Counted from the first letter of the stretch, positions 17,107-26,165 are shown. The stretch is 41,557 nucleotides of DNA from Caulobacter radicis (GCF_003094615.1 NZ_QDKO01000045.1:1-41557), one strand, 5' to 3'. Made by a program: numbers and translations. Notes: generated from the sequence alone by a model not told the origin.

Positions 17107-18216
17107 CTATTTCGGGATTGCCCTGGACGGGGCGCCGGCGGTCGTCTCGATCGCGCCGTGGCAGGCCTTGGGCGCGCGCACGGGATTGCAGGCGGCCGCG
17201 ACGCCGCCGGGCAGGCGCACCGTGTAGTTCCCCGGCAGGCGCGGGTCGGCCCACATGTAGTCGGTCGAGACATACTGGGCGCCGCTGGAAAGGGCGGCGT
17301 CGCGCTGGGTCACGTCGCCGTCGCGGGCGGCCCAGGTGTCGGCGTCGGCGCGGGTGCGGACGATGAAGCCAGCCTTCACGGCCGCGGCGATGCGGTCCTT
17401 CTGGGCCACGGGATCGTTGAGCGTCAGGTAGGCGGCGGCCGGCGAGGCCTCGTCGGTATTGACGAACATCGCCCGGCCTTCGAGCGAGGCGCGCTCGCCG
17501 CGATAGATCGCCACCTTGGCCGGACCCTCGTCGAGGGCGAAGAACACCTTGCCGCGCGCGGCCTCCAGCGTCGGCCAGCCGCCGGCCAGCACCGCCTCGC
17601 GCAGCGTCGGCTTCCTGCCTTGGACCAGGTCGGGGGTGATCAGGCGGTCGGGGCCGAAGACGCCGCGGATCTCGGCGTCCAGCGCGTCGAAGGCGGGCTC
17701 GTCGAAGGGCAGGGGCGTGACGCCGCCCGGCAGGCTGGCCTGGCCCTCCTTGGCGTTGAGCATGATCAGGATCGGGGCGTGGTCGCGATGCTGGTCCGAC
17801 CAGGCGCGGATCTGCGACAGGCACTCGATGAAGGTCACGCACGAGGAGCGGAAGTCGACGTCGGGCATGTGCAGGGTCTTGAAGCCCGGCTTGGCCAGGG
17901 CCTGGGCGGTGGCCGGCGGCAGCGTCGTTCCGCCGCCGAGCGCGGTCAGGGGCCTGGCGTAGCGTCCGCCCCGCGGGTCGGCGACGACGTCGATCTCCAG
18001 CTGGCGGGCGCCGGCGTCGAGCTGTTCGGCAAGGGGGCGGTGGGCGTAGTCGAGCCCCAGCACCGGCCGGCCCCGCGCGGCGATCATGGCGGCCAGCTCC
18101 GCCTCGGGGATCGCCTGCTTGTAGGAATTGTGGGTGCCGACGGCCAGAAGGTCGTTCATCCGCAGCGGCGCCTCGGGGGCCGCCGCCATCGTCATCGCCG
18201 CCACCAGACCCAGCAT
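17107..18216 (-). CDS. PI-PLC-like calcium-dependent phosphodiesterase
   Basis: The protein has 369 residues from ATG 18216, preceded by GGAGG at 7-nt spacing; a GTG one codon earlier is possible, and the open frame extends further to 18384 without family resemblance. A short hydrophobic start (LGLVAAMTMAAA) suggests secretion. LLAVGTHNSYK (His29), RQLEIDVVAD (E74, D76) and FKTLHMPDVDF (His116) are the paired catalytic histidines and metal-binding acids of the phosphatidylinositol-specific phospholipase C fold, closest to the bacterial calcium-dependent PLC group. The predicted reaction is cleavage of a phosphodiester in a phospholipid or related compound outside the cytoplasm. It precedes a TonB receptor by 68 nt on the same strand. 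Confidence 0.82.
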   Translation of the reverse strand: MLGLVAAMTMAAAPEAPLRMNDLLAVGTHNSYKQAIPEAELAAMIAARGRPVLGLDYAHRPLAEQLDAGARQLEIDVVADPRGGRYARPLTALGGGTTLPPATAQALAKPGFKTLHMPDVDFRSSCVTFIECLSQIRAWSDQHRDHAPILIMLNAKEGQASLPGGVTPLPFDEPAFDALDAEIRGVFGPDRLITPDLVQGRKPTLREAVLAGGWPTLEAARGKVFFALDEGPAKVAIYRGERASLEGRAMFVNTDEASPAAAYLTLNDPVAQKDRIAAAVKAGFIVRTRADADTWAARDGDVTQRDAALSSGAQYVSTDYMWADPRLPGNYTVRLPGGVAAACNPVRAPKACHGAIETTAGAPSRAIPK

Positions 18217-18465
18217 CACGCGCCCTCCACCTTGGAAAGCGGCTTCTCTAGCGGCGACGCATGACGGTTCGACGTCAGGCGTTTCGTGACCGCCCTGCGG
18301 CGCGACGGCAACAAATAAGGGGAAAGTCCGGCCCTCGCTGTCGGGCTTCATCTGGCCGTTATCAAACTCGTAACACGCGGTCACAATTTCGCCCTAACCG
18401 CCCCGCCATCGCGCCGGCGGCCCGCTCTGTTCGAGGCTCCCGGCGATCCAGTTGCAGGGGGTCTC
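18217..18465. promoter_or_regulatory. Divergent intergenic region between the PI-PLC-like and TonB receptor genes
   Basis: These 249 nt separate two divergently read genes and must hold promoters for both unless transcription enters from further away. The minus-strand RBS is GGAGG at the 18220s. The plus-strand gene has GGGGG 5 nt before its ATG. A locally AT-richer stretch (TTATCAAACTCGTAACACG, near 18359-18377) is the best place for a plus-strand promoter, but no exact hexamers were assigned. Confidence 0.35.
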
Positions 18466-21231
18466 ATGTCCACCACGAAGAAAGCGCTGTCGCTCAGCGC
18501 CGCGTCGGCCGTCCTGGCCTTCGCCATGCTCGCCGCCCAGGCCCAGGCCGCCGACCTGTCGGCCGACGCGCCGATCGCCACCGCCGCCAACCCCGACGAG
18601 GCCCCCGACACGGCCGAGGTCGAGGCCATCGTCGTCCAGGGCTTCCGCAAGTCGCTGGGCGTCGCCCGCGAGATGAAGCGCGACAGCAGCATCGTCGCCG
18701 ACGTCATCGTCGCCGAGGACATGGCCAAGTTCCCCGACCTCAACCTCGCCGAGTCGCTGCAGCGCCTGCCGGGCGTGGCGATCAACCGCGAAGCCGGCGA
18801 AGGCCGCCGCGTCAGCCTGCGGGGCCTGGGTCCCGACTTCACCCGCGTGCAGCTGAACGGCATGGAAGTGCTGGGCAACGTCGACTCGCCGATGGACAGC
18901 CGCGGCCAGACCTCGCGCGACCGCGCCTTCGACTTCAACATCTTCGCCTCGGAGCTGTTCTCGAAGATCGACGTGCGCAAGTCGTTCTCGGCCGAGCAGG
19001 ACGAAGGCGGCATGGCCGGCACCGTCGGCCTCTACACCGCCAAGCCGTTCGAATATTCGGGCCGCAAGGCCGCGCTGTCGCTGCAAGGCGGCACCAACAG
19101 CGCCACCAAGGACTTCCAGCCGCGCGTGGCCGGCATGATCAGCCAGAACTGGGACGACAAGTTCGGCGTGCTGGTCTCGGTCGCCTACTCCAAGCGCCAG
19201 GTCGAGGAGCAGGGCTACAACACCTACGGCGCGGGCGTGCAGAAGGCTGTCGCGGCCAACGTGGTCAACCTCAGCCCGGCCGACCGCACCAAGGCCCTGA
19301 ACGGCGAGCTGATCTTCCAGCGCGGCAACCGCCTGTCGGTGTGGGGCGCCGACAACGAGCGCCTGGGCGTCACCACCGCCGTGCAATGGCGTCCGGTCGA
19401 GAACCTGACCCTCACGCTGGACGGCCTGTACGGCAAGTTCTCCAACGACCGCAGCGAGAACCACCTGGCCACCCGCGCCAGCGTCGGCTCGACCATCCTG
19501 GGCGCGGCGACGCCGCACTCGGGCGTCACGGCCCCGGCCCCGGTGCTGCGCTCGATCCAGTACGACAAGTACAACACCATCATCTACGCCGACGTCGCCA
19601 ACACGGTGTTCGCCACCGAGACCCGTCGCCAGGAGACCGAGAACACCTTCAAGCAACTGGTTCTGAGCGGCGAGTGGGAGCTGTCCGACAAGCTGAAGTT
19701 CGACGGCCACATCGGCCAGGAGACCTCGGACTACGACATCCCGATCTCGGACAAGTTCTACACCGAGGCGTTCGGCGACCTGATCACCGACTACCGCGGC
19801 AAGACCGGCAAGAACATCTACGGCTGGGACACCACCGACCCCAACAACTACCGCGCCCACGAGATCGACTTCTCGGCCACCTACCAGACGACCAAGCTGA
19901 AGAACGCCGAGTTCAACGGCTCCTACGCCTTCGACGACGCCCTGACCCTGAAGGGCGGCGTGTCATTCCGCGGCTTCGAGAACTCGGGCTACACCCAGAC
20001 CAACGACGACGTGAACAAGACGCCGTGGGAACGGGGCACGCTCGATGACCGCGTCAACGACTACTACAAGATCTTCCGCGAGCACGACGACCAGGCCTGG
20101 CTGATCGTCGACTGGGACAAGGCGCTGGCAAAGTACAACGTCACCCGCACGCTGGGCGCGCCCAAGTCGATCTACGAGGTGCAGGAAGACACCACGGCCG
20201 GTTACCTTCAGCTGGACTGGAAGACCGAGCTGGCGGGCATGCGTCTGCGCGGCAACATCGGCGCCCGCGCCTACGACACCGAGCTGACCTCGTCGGGCGT
20301 GATGGCCGTGCGCGGCGTCAACACCGCCACCACCGTCAAGAAGACCTATTCGGGCGTGCTGCCGGCCTTCAACGCGGTGCTGGAGGTCAACGACCAGTTC
20401 CAGATCCGCGCCGCCGCCGCCCAGAACATCAACCGTCCGTCGCTGGCCTCCTACGCCATGAACGGCTCGATCAGCGTCGACGGCACGACGGTGACGGTGT
20501 CGAGCGGCAATCCGAACCTGGAACCCTACACCTCCGACGAGTTCGACCTGGCCGCCGAGTGGTACTTCGGCAGCGTCGGCATGCTGACGGCCGGCGTCTT
20601 CCACAAGAAGATCGACAATCTGGTGGCCAGCACCACGAACGCGGCGGTCTACTCCGACACGGGACTGGCCGAAGGCCTGGTGGCCGGCGTCACCGGCTCG
20701 ACCCCGGTGATCTGGACCCGCTCGATCAACAACGCCGGCGCCACCCTGACCGGCCTGGAACTGAGCGCCCAGAGCGACTTCTTCTTCCTGCCGGGTCCGC
20801 TGAAGAACCTGGGCATGGTCGCCAACCTGACGCTGATCGACTCCGAGACGACCAACAGGTTCAGCGGCAAGGACGTGAAGGGCCAGATGTACGGCCTGTC
20901 TGACGTCAACGCCAACGTCACGCTCTACTACGAGGCCGCCAAGTGGGGCGCGCGGGTGTCGTCGAACTATCGCTCGGACTACACGATCGACAGCGGCGGC
21001 TTCGAGGCCACCACCTATGTCGACGCCTCGGCCTTCTATCAGGTCTCGCCGCGCATCCGCCTGACCCTGGACGGCGTCAACCTGACCGACGAGCGTGAAG
21101 CCCAATACAACAGCTTCTACGTCTACGACGCGGTCAACAAGGTCGACGTCACCCTGCCGGGCGCTCACCGCCTGTGGAACCACACCAAGAGCGGCCGGAC
21201 GGTCTTCTTCGGCGCCAACATCCAGTTCTAA
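18466..21231 (+). CDS. TonB-dependent receptor, Xanthomonas/Caulobacter type
   Basis: The protein has 921 residues. The signal peptide runs to about AQAQAA, and a TonB-box-like EAIVVQGFRKSL follows near residue 53. The plug signature is FPDLNLAESLQRLPGVAINREAGEGRR (quoted in parts: ESLQRLPGVAI, GRRVSLRGLGPDF), with the NGMEVLG segment that typifies the large TonB-Xanth-Caul subfamily. The barrel ends in RTVFFGANIQF, with a terminal Phe. Members of this subfamily commonly take up oligosaccharides or other complex carbon compounds. Here no sugar-degrading genes sit next to it, so the ligand stays open. A hairpin follows the stop. Confidence 0.93.
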   Translation: MSTTKKALSLSAASAVLAFAMLAAQAQAADLSADAPIATAANPDEAPDTAEVEAIVVQGFRKSLGVAREMKRDSSIVADVIVAEDMAKFPDLNLAESLQRLPGVAINREAGEGRRVSLRGLGPDFTRVQLNGMEVLGNVDSPMDSRGQTSRDRAFDFNIFASELFSKIDVRKSFSAEQDEGGMAGTVGLYTAKPFEYSGRKAALSLQGGTNSATKDFQPRVAGMISQNWDDKFGVLVSVAYSKRQVEEQGYNTYGAGVQKAVAANVVNLSPADRTKALNGELIFQRGNRLSVWGADNERLGVTTAVQWRPVENLTLTLDGLYGKFSNDRSENHLATRASVGSTILGAATPHSGVTAPAPVLRSIQYDKYNTIIYADVANTVFATETRRQETENTFKQLVLSGEWELSDKLKFDGHIGQETSDYDIPISDKFYTEAFGDLITDYRGKTGKNIYGWDTTDPNNYRAHEIDFSATYQTTKLKNAEFNGSYAFDDALTLKGGVSFRGFENSGYTQTNDDVNKTPWERGTLDDRVNDYYKIFREHDDQAWLIVDWDKALAKYNVTRTLGAPKSIYEVQEDTTAGYLQLDWKTELAGMRLRGNIGARAYDTELTSSGVMAVRGVNTATTVKKTYSGVLPAFNAVLEVNDQFQIRAAAAQNINRPSLASYAMNGSISVDGTTVTVSSGNPNLEPYTSDEFDLAAEWYFGSVGMLTAGVFHKKIDNLVASTTNAAVYSDTGLAEGLVAGVTGSTPVIWTRSINNAGATLTGLELSAQSDFFFLPGPLKNLGMVANLTLIDSETTNRFSGKDVKGQMYGLSDVNANVTLYYEAAKWGARVSSNYRSDYTIDSGGFEATTYVDASAFYQVSPRIRLTLDGVNLTDEREAQYNSFYVYDAVNKVDVTLPGAHRLWNHTKSGRTVFFGANIQF

Positions 21232-21255
21232 GGCGCATCTCTTCGCGTAACGGCG

Positions 21256-21283
21256 CGCCCCGGGGCCGAAAGGCTCCGGGGCG
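21256..21283 (+). terminator. Intrinsic-terminator-like hairpin after the TonB receptor
   Basis: CGCCCCGGGGCC and GGCTCCGGGGCG form a 12-bp stem (one G-U pair) around a GAAA tetraloop, starting 25 nt after the stop codon. TCGTCGTTTG follows, a weak T-tract. A GNRA tetraloop on a GC stem at this position supports a terminator for the receptor transcript. Confidence 0.65.
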
Positions 21284-21326
21284 TCGTCGTTTGGGGTCCG
21301 TGGTTGACCCGGCGGCGTGATTTCAT

Positions 21327-21350
21327 TTATATCCGACCAGTCGGTTATAA
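21327..21350. promoter_or_regulatory. Palindromic TetR-family operator
   Basis: TTATATCCGAC (21327-21337) and GTCGGTTATAA (21340-21350) are an inverted repeat with 10 of 11 matching positions around a CA centre. The core CCGACCAGTCGG resembles known TetR-family operators. It ends 12 nt before the preferred start of the TetR gene, so bound repressor would block its promoter. Autoregulation of the regulator-epimerase pair is inferred. Confidence 0.7.
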
Positions 21351-21362
21351 ATGGAGTTGGCC

Positions 21363-21950
21363 ATGGGCCGTAAACGCATCGTCGATCGTGACGCGGTGCT
21401 CGACGCCGCCGAGGCGGTGGTCGCCCGCGACGGGGCCGCGCGCCTGACGCTGGACGCGGTGGCCGAGCAGGCCGGCATCGGCAAGGCCACGGTGCTGTAC
21501 GACTTCAAGACCAAGGCGGCGCTGATCGACGCCGTGGTCGAGCGCGCCGTGGCGCGCGACAACGCCTTCAACACCGCCATGACGCAGAGCCTGGACGGGC
21601 AGGACGACGCGGTGATCCGAGGCCGGATCCTGGCGGCGGCGACGCCTTTGCCGGACGACTTCCGCGCGGTGGCCCTGAACCTGTGCGCGGCCCTGGCCCA
21701 GGACGCCGGCCTGCGCGGCCATATCCAGGAAAACCAGAAGACGGTCATCGGCGCCCTGATCGCTGACGCCGCCAGCCCGCGCGGGGCGCAACTGGCCTAT
21801 CTGGCGCTGGAGGGGCTGAAGCTGCTGGAGGCGCTGGACTACCACGCCTGGCCGGCGGGCGAGCGCGCCCGGATTCTGCGCGAGATCAACTGGCTGGTGA
21901 CCGCCAAGCCCGACGGCGAGGCGCCCCTGCCGTCGCCGAAGACGACCTGA
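21363..21950 (+). CDS. TetR/AcrR-family transcriptional regulator
   Basis: The protein has 195 residues from ATG 21363, chosen because GGAG lies 6 nt upstream; an in-frame ATG at 21351 would start inside the flank of the operator and lacks an RBS. The N-terminal helix-turn-helix is clear: LTLDAVAEQAGIGKATVLYDFKTKAAL, at about residues 27-52 (key parts: AEQAGIGKATVLYDF). The C-terminal ligand-binding domain is helical and Ala/Leu-rich, consistent with the tetracyclin-repressor-like C-terminal family. The epimerase gene follows after 24 nt and is the likely regulated partner. The inducer is unknown. Confidence 0.9.
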   Translation: MGRKRIVDRDAVLDAAEAVVARDGAARLTLDAVAEQAGIGKATVLYDFKTKAALIDAVVERAVARDNAFNTAMTQSLDGQDDAVIRGRILAAATPLPDDFRAVALNLCAALAQDAGLRGHIQENQKTVIGALIADAASPRGAQLAYLALEGLKLLEALDYHAWPAGERARILREINWLVTAKPDGEAPLPSPKTT

Positions 21951-21974
21951 CCCCCCACCCAAGGACTTGAGACC

Positions 21975-22982
21975 ATGAGCTTCAACGAACCCGCCGCCGG
22001 CGGGCGCGTCCCCGCGCGCCTGTTCCTCACCGGAGGCAGCGGCTATGTCGGCCGCAACCTGATCCGCCGTCTCGTCGCCGATGGCGTGCGGGTCGTGGCG
22101 CTGGCCCGCAGCGCGGCCGCCATCAAGACCGTCCGCGACCTGGGCGCCGAGGCGTTCGAGGGCGACCTCTTCAGTCCTGATCTGGCGCGGGCCATGGCCG
22201 GTTGCGACGCCCTGGTCCACGCCGCCGCCGACACCGACCACGGGGCCGGCGTCGAGGCGCGCCTTCGGCGGATCAATGTCGAAGGGATGCGCGCGGTGCT
22301 GGCCGCCGCAAAGGCGGCGGGCGTGTCGCGCGCGGTGCTGATCAGCACCGAGTCGGTGCTGCTGGACGGCGCGCCGCTGGTCGGGGCGACCGAGGACCAC
22401 GCCTATCCGCGTCGTCCGGCCGGGGCCTATTCGAAGACCAAGGCGCAGGCCGAGCGCATGGCGCTGGCGCAGAGCGAGCCGGGTTTCGAGGTCATGGCGG
22501 TGCGGCCGCGCTTCGTCTGGGGACGCGACGACACCACGGCCCTGCCACAACTGGCCGACGCGGTGCGCTCGGGCGCCTTCGCCTGGATCGACGGCGGCCG
22601 CTACCGCACCTCGACCACCCATGTGGCCAACCTGTGCGAGGGCGTGGTCCTGGCGCTGAAGAACGGCGCGGGCGGGCAGGCCTATTTCATCACCGACGGA
22701 GAGCCGGTGGAGTTCCGCGCCTTCGCCACGCGCCTCCTGGCCACGCAGGGGCTGACGGCGCCGGACAAGGCCGTGCCGCGCGGCCTGCTGAAGACCATCG
22801 CCACGATCGGCGACGCCCTGGCGGCGATCAGCGGCGGCCGGATCAAGGGGCCGCTGAGCCGGCAGGTCTACGCCACCTCGGCCGTCGAGGTGACCGTCAG
22901 CATCGCCAAGGCGCGCGCGGCGCTGGGCTATGCGCCGGTGGTGTCACGCGAGCAGGGGCTGGCGGAGCTGGCGGGCGTCTAG
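21975..22982 (+). CDS. NAD-dependent epimerase/dehydratase family protein (extended SDR)
   Basis: The protein has 335 residues with an AAGGA-type RBS. The Rossmann motif TGGSGYVGRNL (G20, G23, G26) and the catalytic pair Y152/K156 in AYSKTKAQAE define an extended short-chain dehydrogenase. The segments DALVHAAADTDH and NVEGMRAVLAAAKAAGV resemble the 3-beta-hydroxysteroid dehydrogenase-like and nucleoside-diphosphate-sugar epimerase groups. VRPRFVWGRDD and FITDGEPVEF agree with the former. The linked TetR regulator suggests inducible expression by a small hydrophobic compound. Substrate not determinable. Confidence 0.87.
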   Translation: MSFNEPAAGGRVPARLFLTGGSGYVGRNLIRRLVADGVRVVALARSAAAIKTVRDLGAEAFEGDLFSPDLARAMAGCDALVHAAADTDHGAGVEARLRRINVEGMRAVLAAAKAAGVSRAVLISTESVLLDGAPLVGATEDHAYPRRPAGAYSKTKAQAERMALAQSEPGFEVMAVRPRFVWGRDDTTALPQLADAVRSGAFAWIDGGRYRTSTTHVANLCEGVVLALKNGAGGQAYFITDGEPVEFRAFATRLLATQGLTAPDKAVPRGLLKTIATIGDALAAISGGRIKGPLSRQVYATSAVEVTVSIAKARAALGYAPVVSREQGLAELAGV

Positions 22983-23001
22983 AAAGCACTCGCACCTTTC
23001 A

Positions 23002-23049
23002 TCGTCATCCCGGGTCTGCGGCGCTTTGCGCCTTCGCCCGGGATGACGA
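23002..23049. repeat. 48-nt inverted repeat between convergent genes
   Basis: TCGTCATCCCGGG (23002-23014) and CCCGGGATGACGA (23037-23049) are perfect 13-nt arms, with a central stretch that itself contains GGCGCTTTGCGCC. It fills the gap between the converging epimerase and DUF1501 genes. It could act as a bidirectional terminator or be a copy of a REP-like intergenic repeat of the GTCATCCCGGG type that is common in alphaproteobacteria. Confidence 0.75.
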
Positions 23050-23070
23050 CATCTGTTTGCTGCTCTGCGG

Positions 23071-24429
23071 TCACCCGAACAACGGCACGGGCCCGCGCCC
23101 GCCGCCGTTCCACGTCACCCAGTTGGGGAAGACGTACGGCATGTCGGCGGGCGAGACGCCGTACCACTGGGCGATGGCGCCGACATATTCCTCGACAGCG
23201 ATGCTGGGGATCCAGCGGCCGTCGTTGTAGGCGTCCTCGGCCCCGCCATAGGTGGTGTCGGGATAGCGGCCGTGGACCTTGCCCTTGGCCAGGCCCGCGC
23301 CCAGTACCAGGTGGTTGGAGCCCCAGGCGTGGTCGGTGCCGGCGTTGGCGTTGGGTTTGTAGACCCGGCCGAAGTCCGACATCGTGAAGGCGGTGACGCT
23401 GTTGGCCAGGCCCAGCGCCTTCATGGCGCTGTAGAAGGCCGCCAGGGCCATGGCGAGGTCGGCGTACAGGCTGTTGTGCGAGGCGACCTGGCCGTTGTGG
23501 GTGTCGTAGCCGCCCTGGCTGACGAAGAAGGTCTGCTTGGCGTGGCCCAGATTGTTGCGGGCCTCGATCATCCGCGCCGCACGCAGGAGCTGGCGCGAGA
23601 TCTCGCTGGTCAGGGTCGCGCCGGTGGTCGGGTTCTTGAAGTGCTGGTCCACCGTCGAGGTCGTCGAGGTGATGATGGTGTTGGCCGTCGCCGCCTGGGC
23701 GTAGGCCGACGACATGCCCCGGCCGGTGAAGTCGGTCACCGCCCCGAAGGCCGAGGCGTCCGAGAAGGTGTTCAGCGCCTGCTGGCGGGCGATCGTGGCC
23801 GCGTCGGTGCTGGCGGCGTTGTAGCCGCTGCGCGAGACGCCGCCGCTGGAGGGCAGGATCAGCGGCGACTTGCGGCTGCCCAGCAGGGCCAGCTGCGAGC
23901 CGGCGATCGAGACCAGCGGCGGGATCTCGGCGGCTTCCGCGCGGTCGAGGATCCGGCCCATGAACCCGTCGAGGTTCTTCTCGCGCATGCGCATGCCCTG
24001 CCACTCGTTCTGCTGGTCCTCGTGGGACATCAGGTTCAGCGGGCGCAGGTCCGGGCGGCTCTGGTAGATGGTCTTGGTCAGCGGCTGGAACAGCGTGCCG
24101 GTGTTGAGCACGACGCTGAGCGCCCCCTCGTCCCAGGCGCTCTTCAGCGAGGCCATGGCCGGATGCAGGCCGAACGCCGTGCCGGTCAGCGGCACGAGGG
24201 CGTCCTGCTTGACGGCGATGGCCGAGCGCTTGGCGGCGTAGTCGGCGTAACGCTCGTCGTTGGGGATCACCATGTTCCAGGCGTCATTGCCGCCGAACAG
24301 GAAGACCCCGACCATCGCGCGATAGCTGGAGGTGTCGGCGATGGCGGCCGAAACCCCGATCTGGGCGAGGGCGGCGGTGGCGGAGGCGCCGGCGAGCAGC
24401 CGGCCGAAATCACGGCGGGAAAGGGTCAT
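23071..24429 (-). CDS. DUF1501 domain-containing protein
   Basis: The protein has 452 residues. LSRRDFGRLLAGASATAAL is a twin-arginine signal, so the protein should be exported folded. GVFLFGGNDAWNMVIPND, MASLKSAWDEG, and near the end TMSDFGRVYKPN and GTDHAWGSNHLVLG are conserved blocks of DUF1501, which is related to the alkaline phosphatase/sulfatase superfamily. The Asp/His in GTDHAWG would be metal ligands in that fold. DUF1501 proteins are commonly encoded next to DUF1800 proteins, as here (the DUF1800 gene ends 3 nt upstream). No function is established that I can state. Confidence 0.9.
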   Translation of the reverse strand: MTLSRRDFGRLLAGASATAALAQIGVSAAIADTSSYRAMVGVFLFGGNDAWNMVIPNDERYADYAAKRSAIAVKQDALVPLTGTAFGLHPAMASLKSAWDEGALSVVLNTGTLFQPLTKTIYQSRPDLRPLNLMSHEDQQNEWQGMRMREKNLDGFMGRILDRAEAAEIPPLVSIAGSQLALLGSRKSPLILPSSGGVSRSGYNAASTDAATIARQQALNTFSDASAFGAVTDFTGRGMSSAYAQAATANTIITSTTSTVDQHFKNPTTGATLTSEISRQLLRAARMIEARNNLGHAKQTFFVSQGGYDTHNGQVASHNSLYADLAMALAAFYSAMKALGLANSVTAFTMSDFGRVYKPNANAGTDHAWGSNHLVLGAGLAKGKVHGRYPDTTYGGAEDAYNDGRWIPSIAVEEYVGAIAQWYGVSPADMPYVFPNWVTWNGGGRGPVPLFG

Positions 24430-24432
24430 GGC

Positions 24433-26145
24433 TCAGCGATCGACCTGGAAGTGGGGCGAGGAGGCGACGATGTAGAGGGCGACCTGCGCCCGCTTGCGCG
24501 CCTGGATGGCGGGGTCGGTGTTCTTGACGGCGGCCATGGCCGACGACAGCGCGCCGCGCTGGGCCGAGGTCATGGTCCCGTTGAGGAAGACGAGATCGAT
24601 GCGCTCGAGCATCTTGGCCTCGTCGGCGGCCAGGGCCTCCCACTGGGCCCAGGGCAGCTCGACCGGAACCGAGCCGGGAATGGTCGGCTGGGTCTTGAAC
24701 TCGGTGCGGGTGGCCTCGCCGCCCATGGTCCAGTCCCAGGCCAGGTTGTGGCGGGCGACCATGGTCGAGGTGGTCATCAGCTTGCTGGCCGGGCTCATCT
24801 CGCCCGAGCCCAGCGGAAGCGGGAAGTCGTACGGATAGAAGTTGAACACCGACGGGGCGCGGAAGGGCATCTGCCCCAGGCCGTTGTCGCGGTAGTAGAA
24901 GGCGTAGCCGTCGGACTTCAGGCCCATGCCGCGCGCCAGGCCCGTCAGGAACAGCACCGGCTCCTTGACCTTGCCGGGCGTGGCGGCCGAGCCGCGCGCC
25001 TCGCTGTCGGTGAGGATCGCCTTGATCACCGCCTTCATGTCGCCGCGCACGCCCGCGCCGTTGTCGGCGAACACGGCCGCGACCCGGCCCACATAGGCCG
25101 GCGAGGGGTTGGCCAGGGTCAGCTGCTGGATCAGCCGCTTGGCGATGAAGGGCGGGGTGTTGGGGTGGTTGAAGACGGTGTCGACCACCGTGTCGACGTT
25201 CTGCTGCTGGGTCGCGCCGGCCGGGATCGTCACGTTCAGGAAGGTCTTGGCGCCGGTGTCGAACCGGGCGGCGTTGACGATCATCGGCCTGGTGTAGTCG
25301 ACCTTGACGTAGTCGCTGATCGCCGCGCCATCGAGGCGGGCGTAGGTCCAGCCGGTCAGCGCCCGGGCCACTTCCTTGACCTCGGCGTTGGAATAGGTGG
25401 CGATCACCGCCCCGTCGGCGCCGGTCTTGGGCGTGCCGTCCATGTTCAGCATCACCGTGCCGACCGAGAACAGCTGCATCAGCTCGCGGGCGTAGTTTTC
25501 GTTGGGGGCCGACTTGTTGCTGTCGACCATGTCGAGGAAGTTGCCCATGAACGGGTTCAGGGTCACCTCGCGCAGGATGTCCTTGTAGTTGCCGAAGGCG
25601 TTGCCCAGCAGGACCTGGTTGAAGGTCGCCAGGCCCGCGGTGGTGTGCACCTCGAGGTCCGAGGCCACCACGATCTGCGACAGGGCGAAGGCCGTGCGCT
25701 GGCGCAACTGGTCGTCCTTGCCCATGGCGTTGGAATAGAAGCGCATGGCCATCGGCAGGGCGCCGAAGTTGTCGCGGTTGCAGACGCTGAGATCCGTGCC
25801 GGTCAGGTTCTGGGCCGTGCAGAAGTTGGTCGGCACGGGCTTGCCGGCGATGTCGGCATAGGTGCTGGAGCTCAGCCCCAGTTGCTGGTCGATCCAGGCC
25901 GACGCGCTCTTGGCGGCGACGATCTGGTCGATCAGCTCGGGCGTGGGGCCAAAGCTCGCCTGCTTGGCCAGGCGCGAGGCCTCGGCCGCCGAGATCACCG
26001 CCGGCGGGGGCGGGGCGGTCGGCGTCGTGCCGCCGCCGCCCTGGGGCGTGGAGGATCCCCCGCCGCCGCCTCCACCGCCGCCGCAGGCCGTCAGAAGAAG
26101 GGCCAGGCCGATCCCGGACCCCGAAGCTAGAAGTCTGATACGCAT
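24433..26145 (-). CDS. DUF1800 domain-containing lipoprotein
   Basis: The protein has 570 residues from ATG 26145. This start puts the lipobox LLLTAC at the end of a normal signal peptide; an ATG seven codons earlier lacks an RBS. After the Cys comes a Gly run and a Pro/Gly/Thr linker, typical of a surface or periplasmic lipoprotein tether. DUF1800 blocks visible are RLAKQASFGPTPELID, NENYARELMQLFSVG and KEVARALTGWTY, followed by PFIAKRLIQQL, LARGMGL and GLGQMPFRAPSVFNFYPYD. The partner DUF1501 gene follows after 3 nt. Molecular role is unknown; the tether and the partner's Tat signal indicate both act outside the cytoplasm. Confidence 0.9.
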   Translation of the reverse strand: MRIRLLASGSGIGLALLLTACGGGGGGGGGSSTPQGGGGTTPTAPPPPAVISAAEASRLAKQASFGPTPELIDQIVAAKSASAWIDQQLGLSSSTYADIAGKPVPTNFCTAQNLTGTDLSVCNRDNFGALPMAMRFYSNAMGKDDQLRQRTAFALSQIVVASDLEVHTTAGLATFNQVLLGNAFGNYKDILREVTLNPFMGNFLDMVDSNKSAPNENYARELMQLFSVGTVMLNMDGTPKTGADGAVIATYSNAEVKEVARALTGWTYARLDGAAISDYVKVDYTRPMIVNAARFDTGAKTFLNVTIPAGATQQQNVDTVVDTVFNHPNTPPFIAKRLIQQLTLANPSPAYVGRVAAVFADNGAGVRGDMKAVIKAILTDSEARGSAATPGKVKEPVLFLTGLARGMGLKSDGYAFYYRDNGLGQMPFRAPSVFNFYPYDFPLPLGSGEMSPASKLMTTSTMVARHNLAWDWTMGGEATRTEFKTQPTIPGSVPVELPWAQWEALAADEAKMLERIDLVFLNGTMTSAQRGALSSAMAAVKNTDPAIQARKRAQVALYIVASSPHFQVDR

Positions 26146-26165
26146 GGACAATAGATCCCCGATCA

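Noticed and set aside
23272..26130. 952-residue plus-strand open frame over the DUF1501 and DUF1800 genes
   Set aside because: Antisense low-complexity translation; the minus-strand genes show conserved DUF motifs and export signals.
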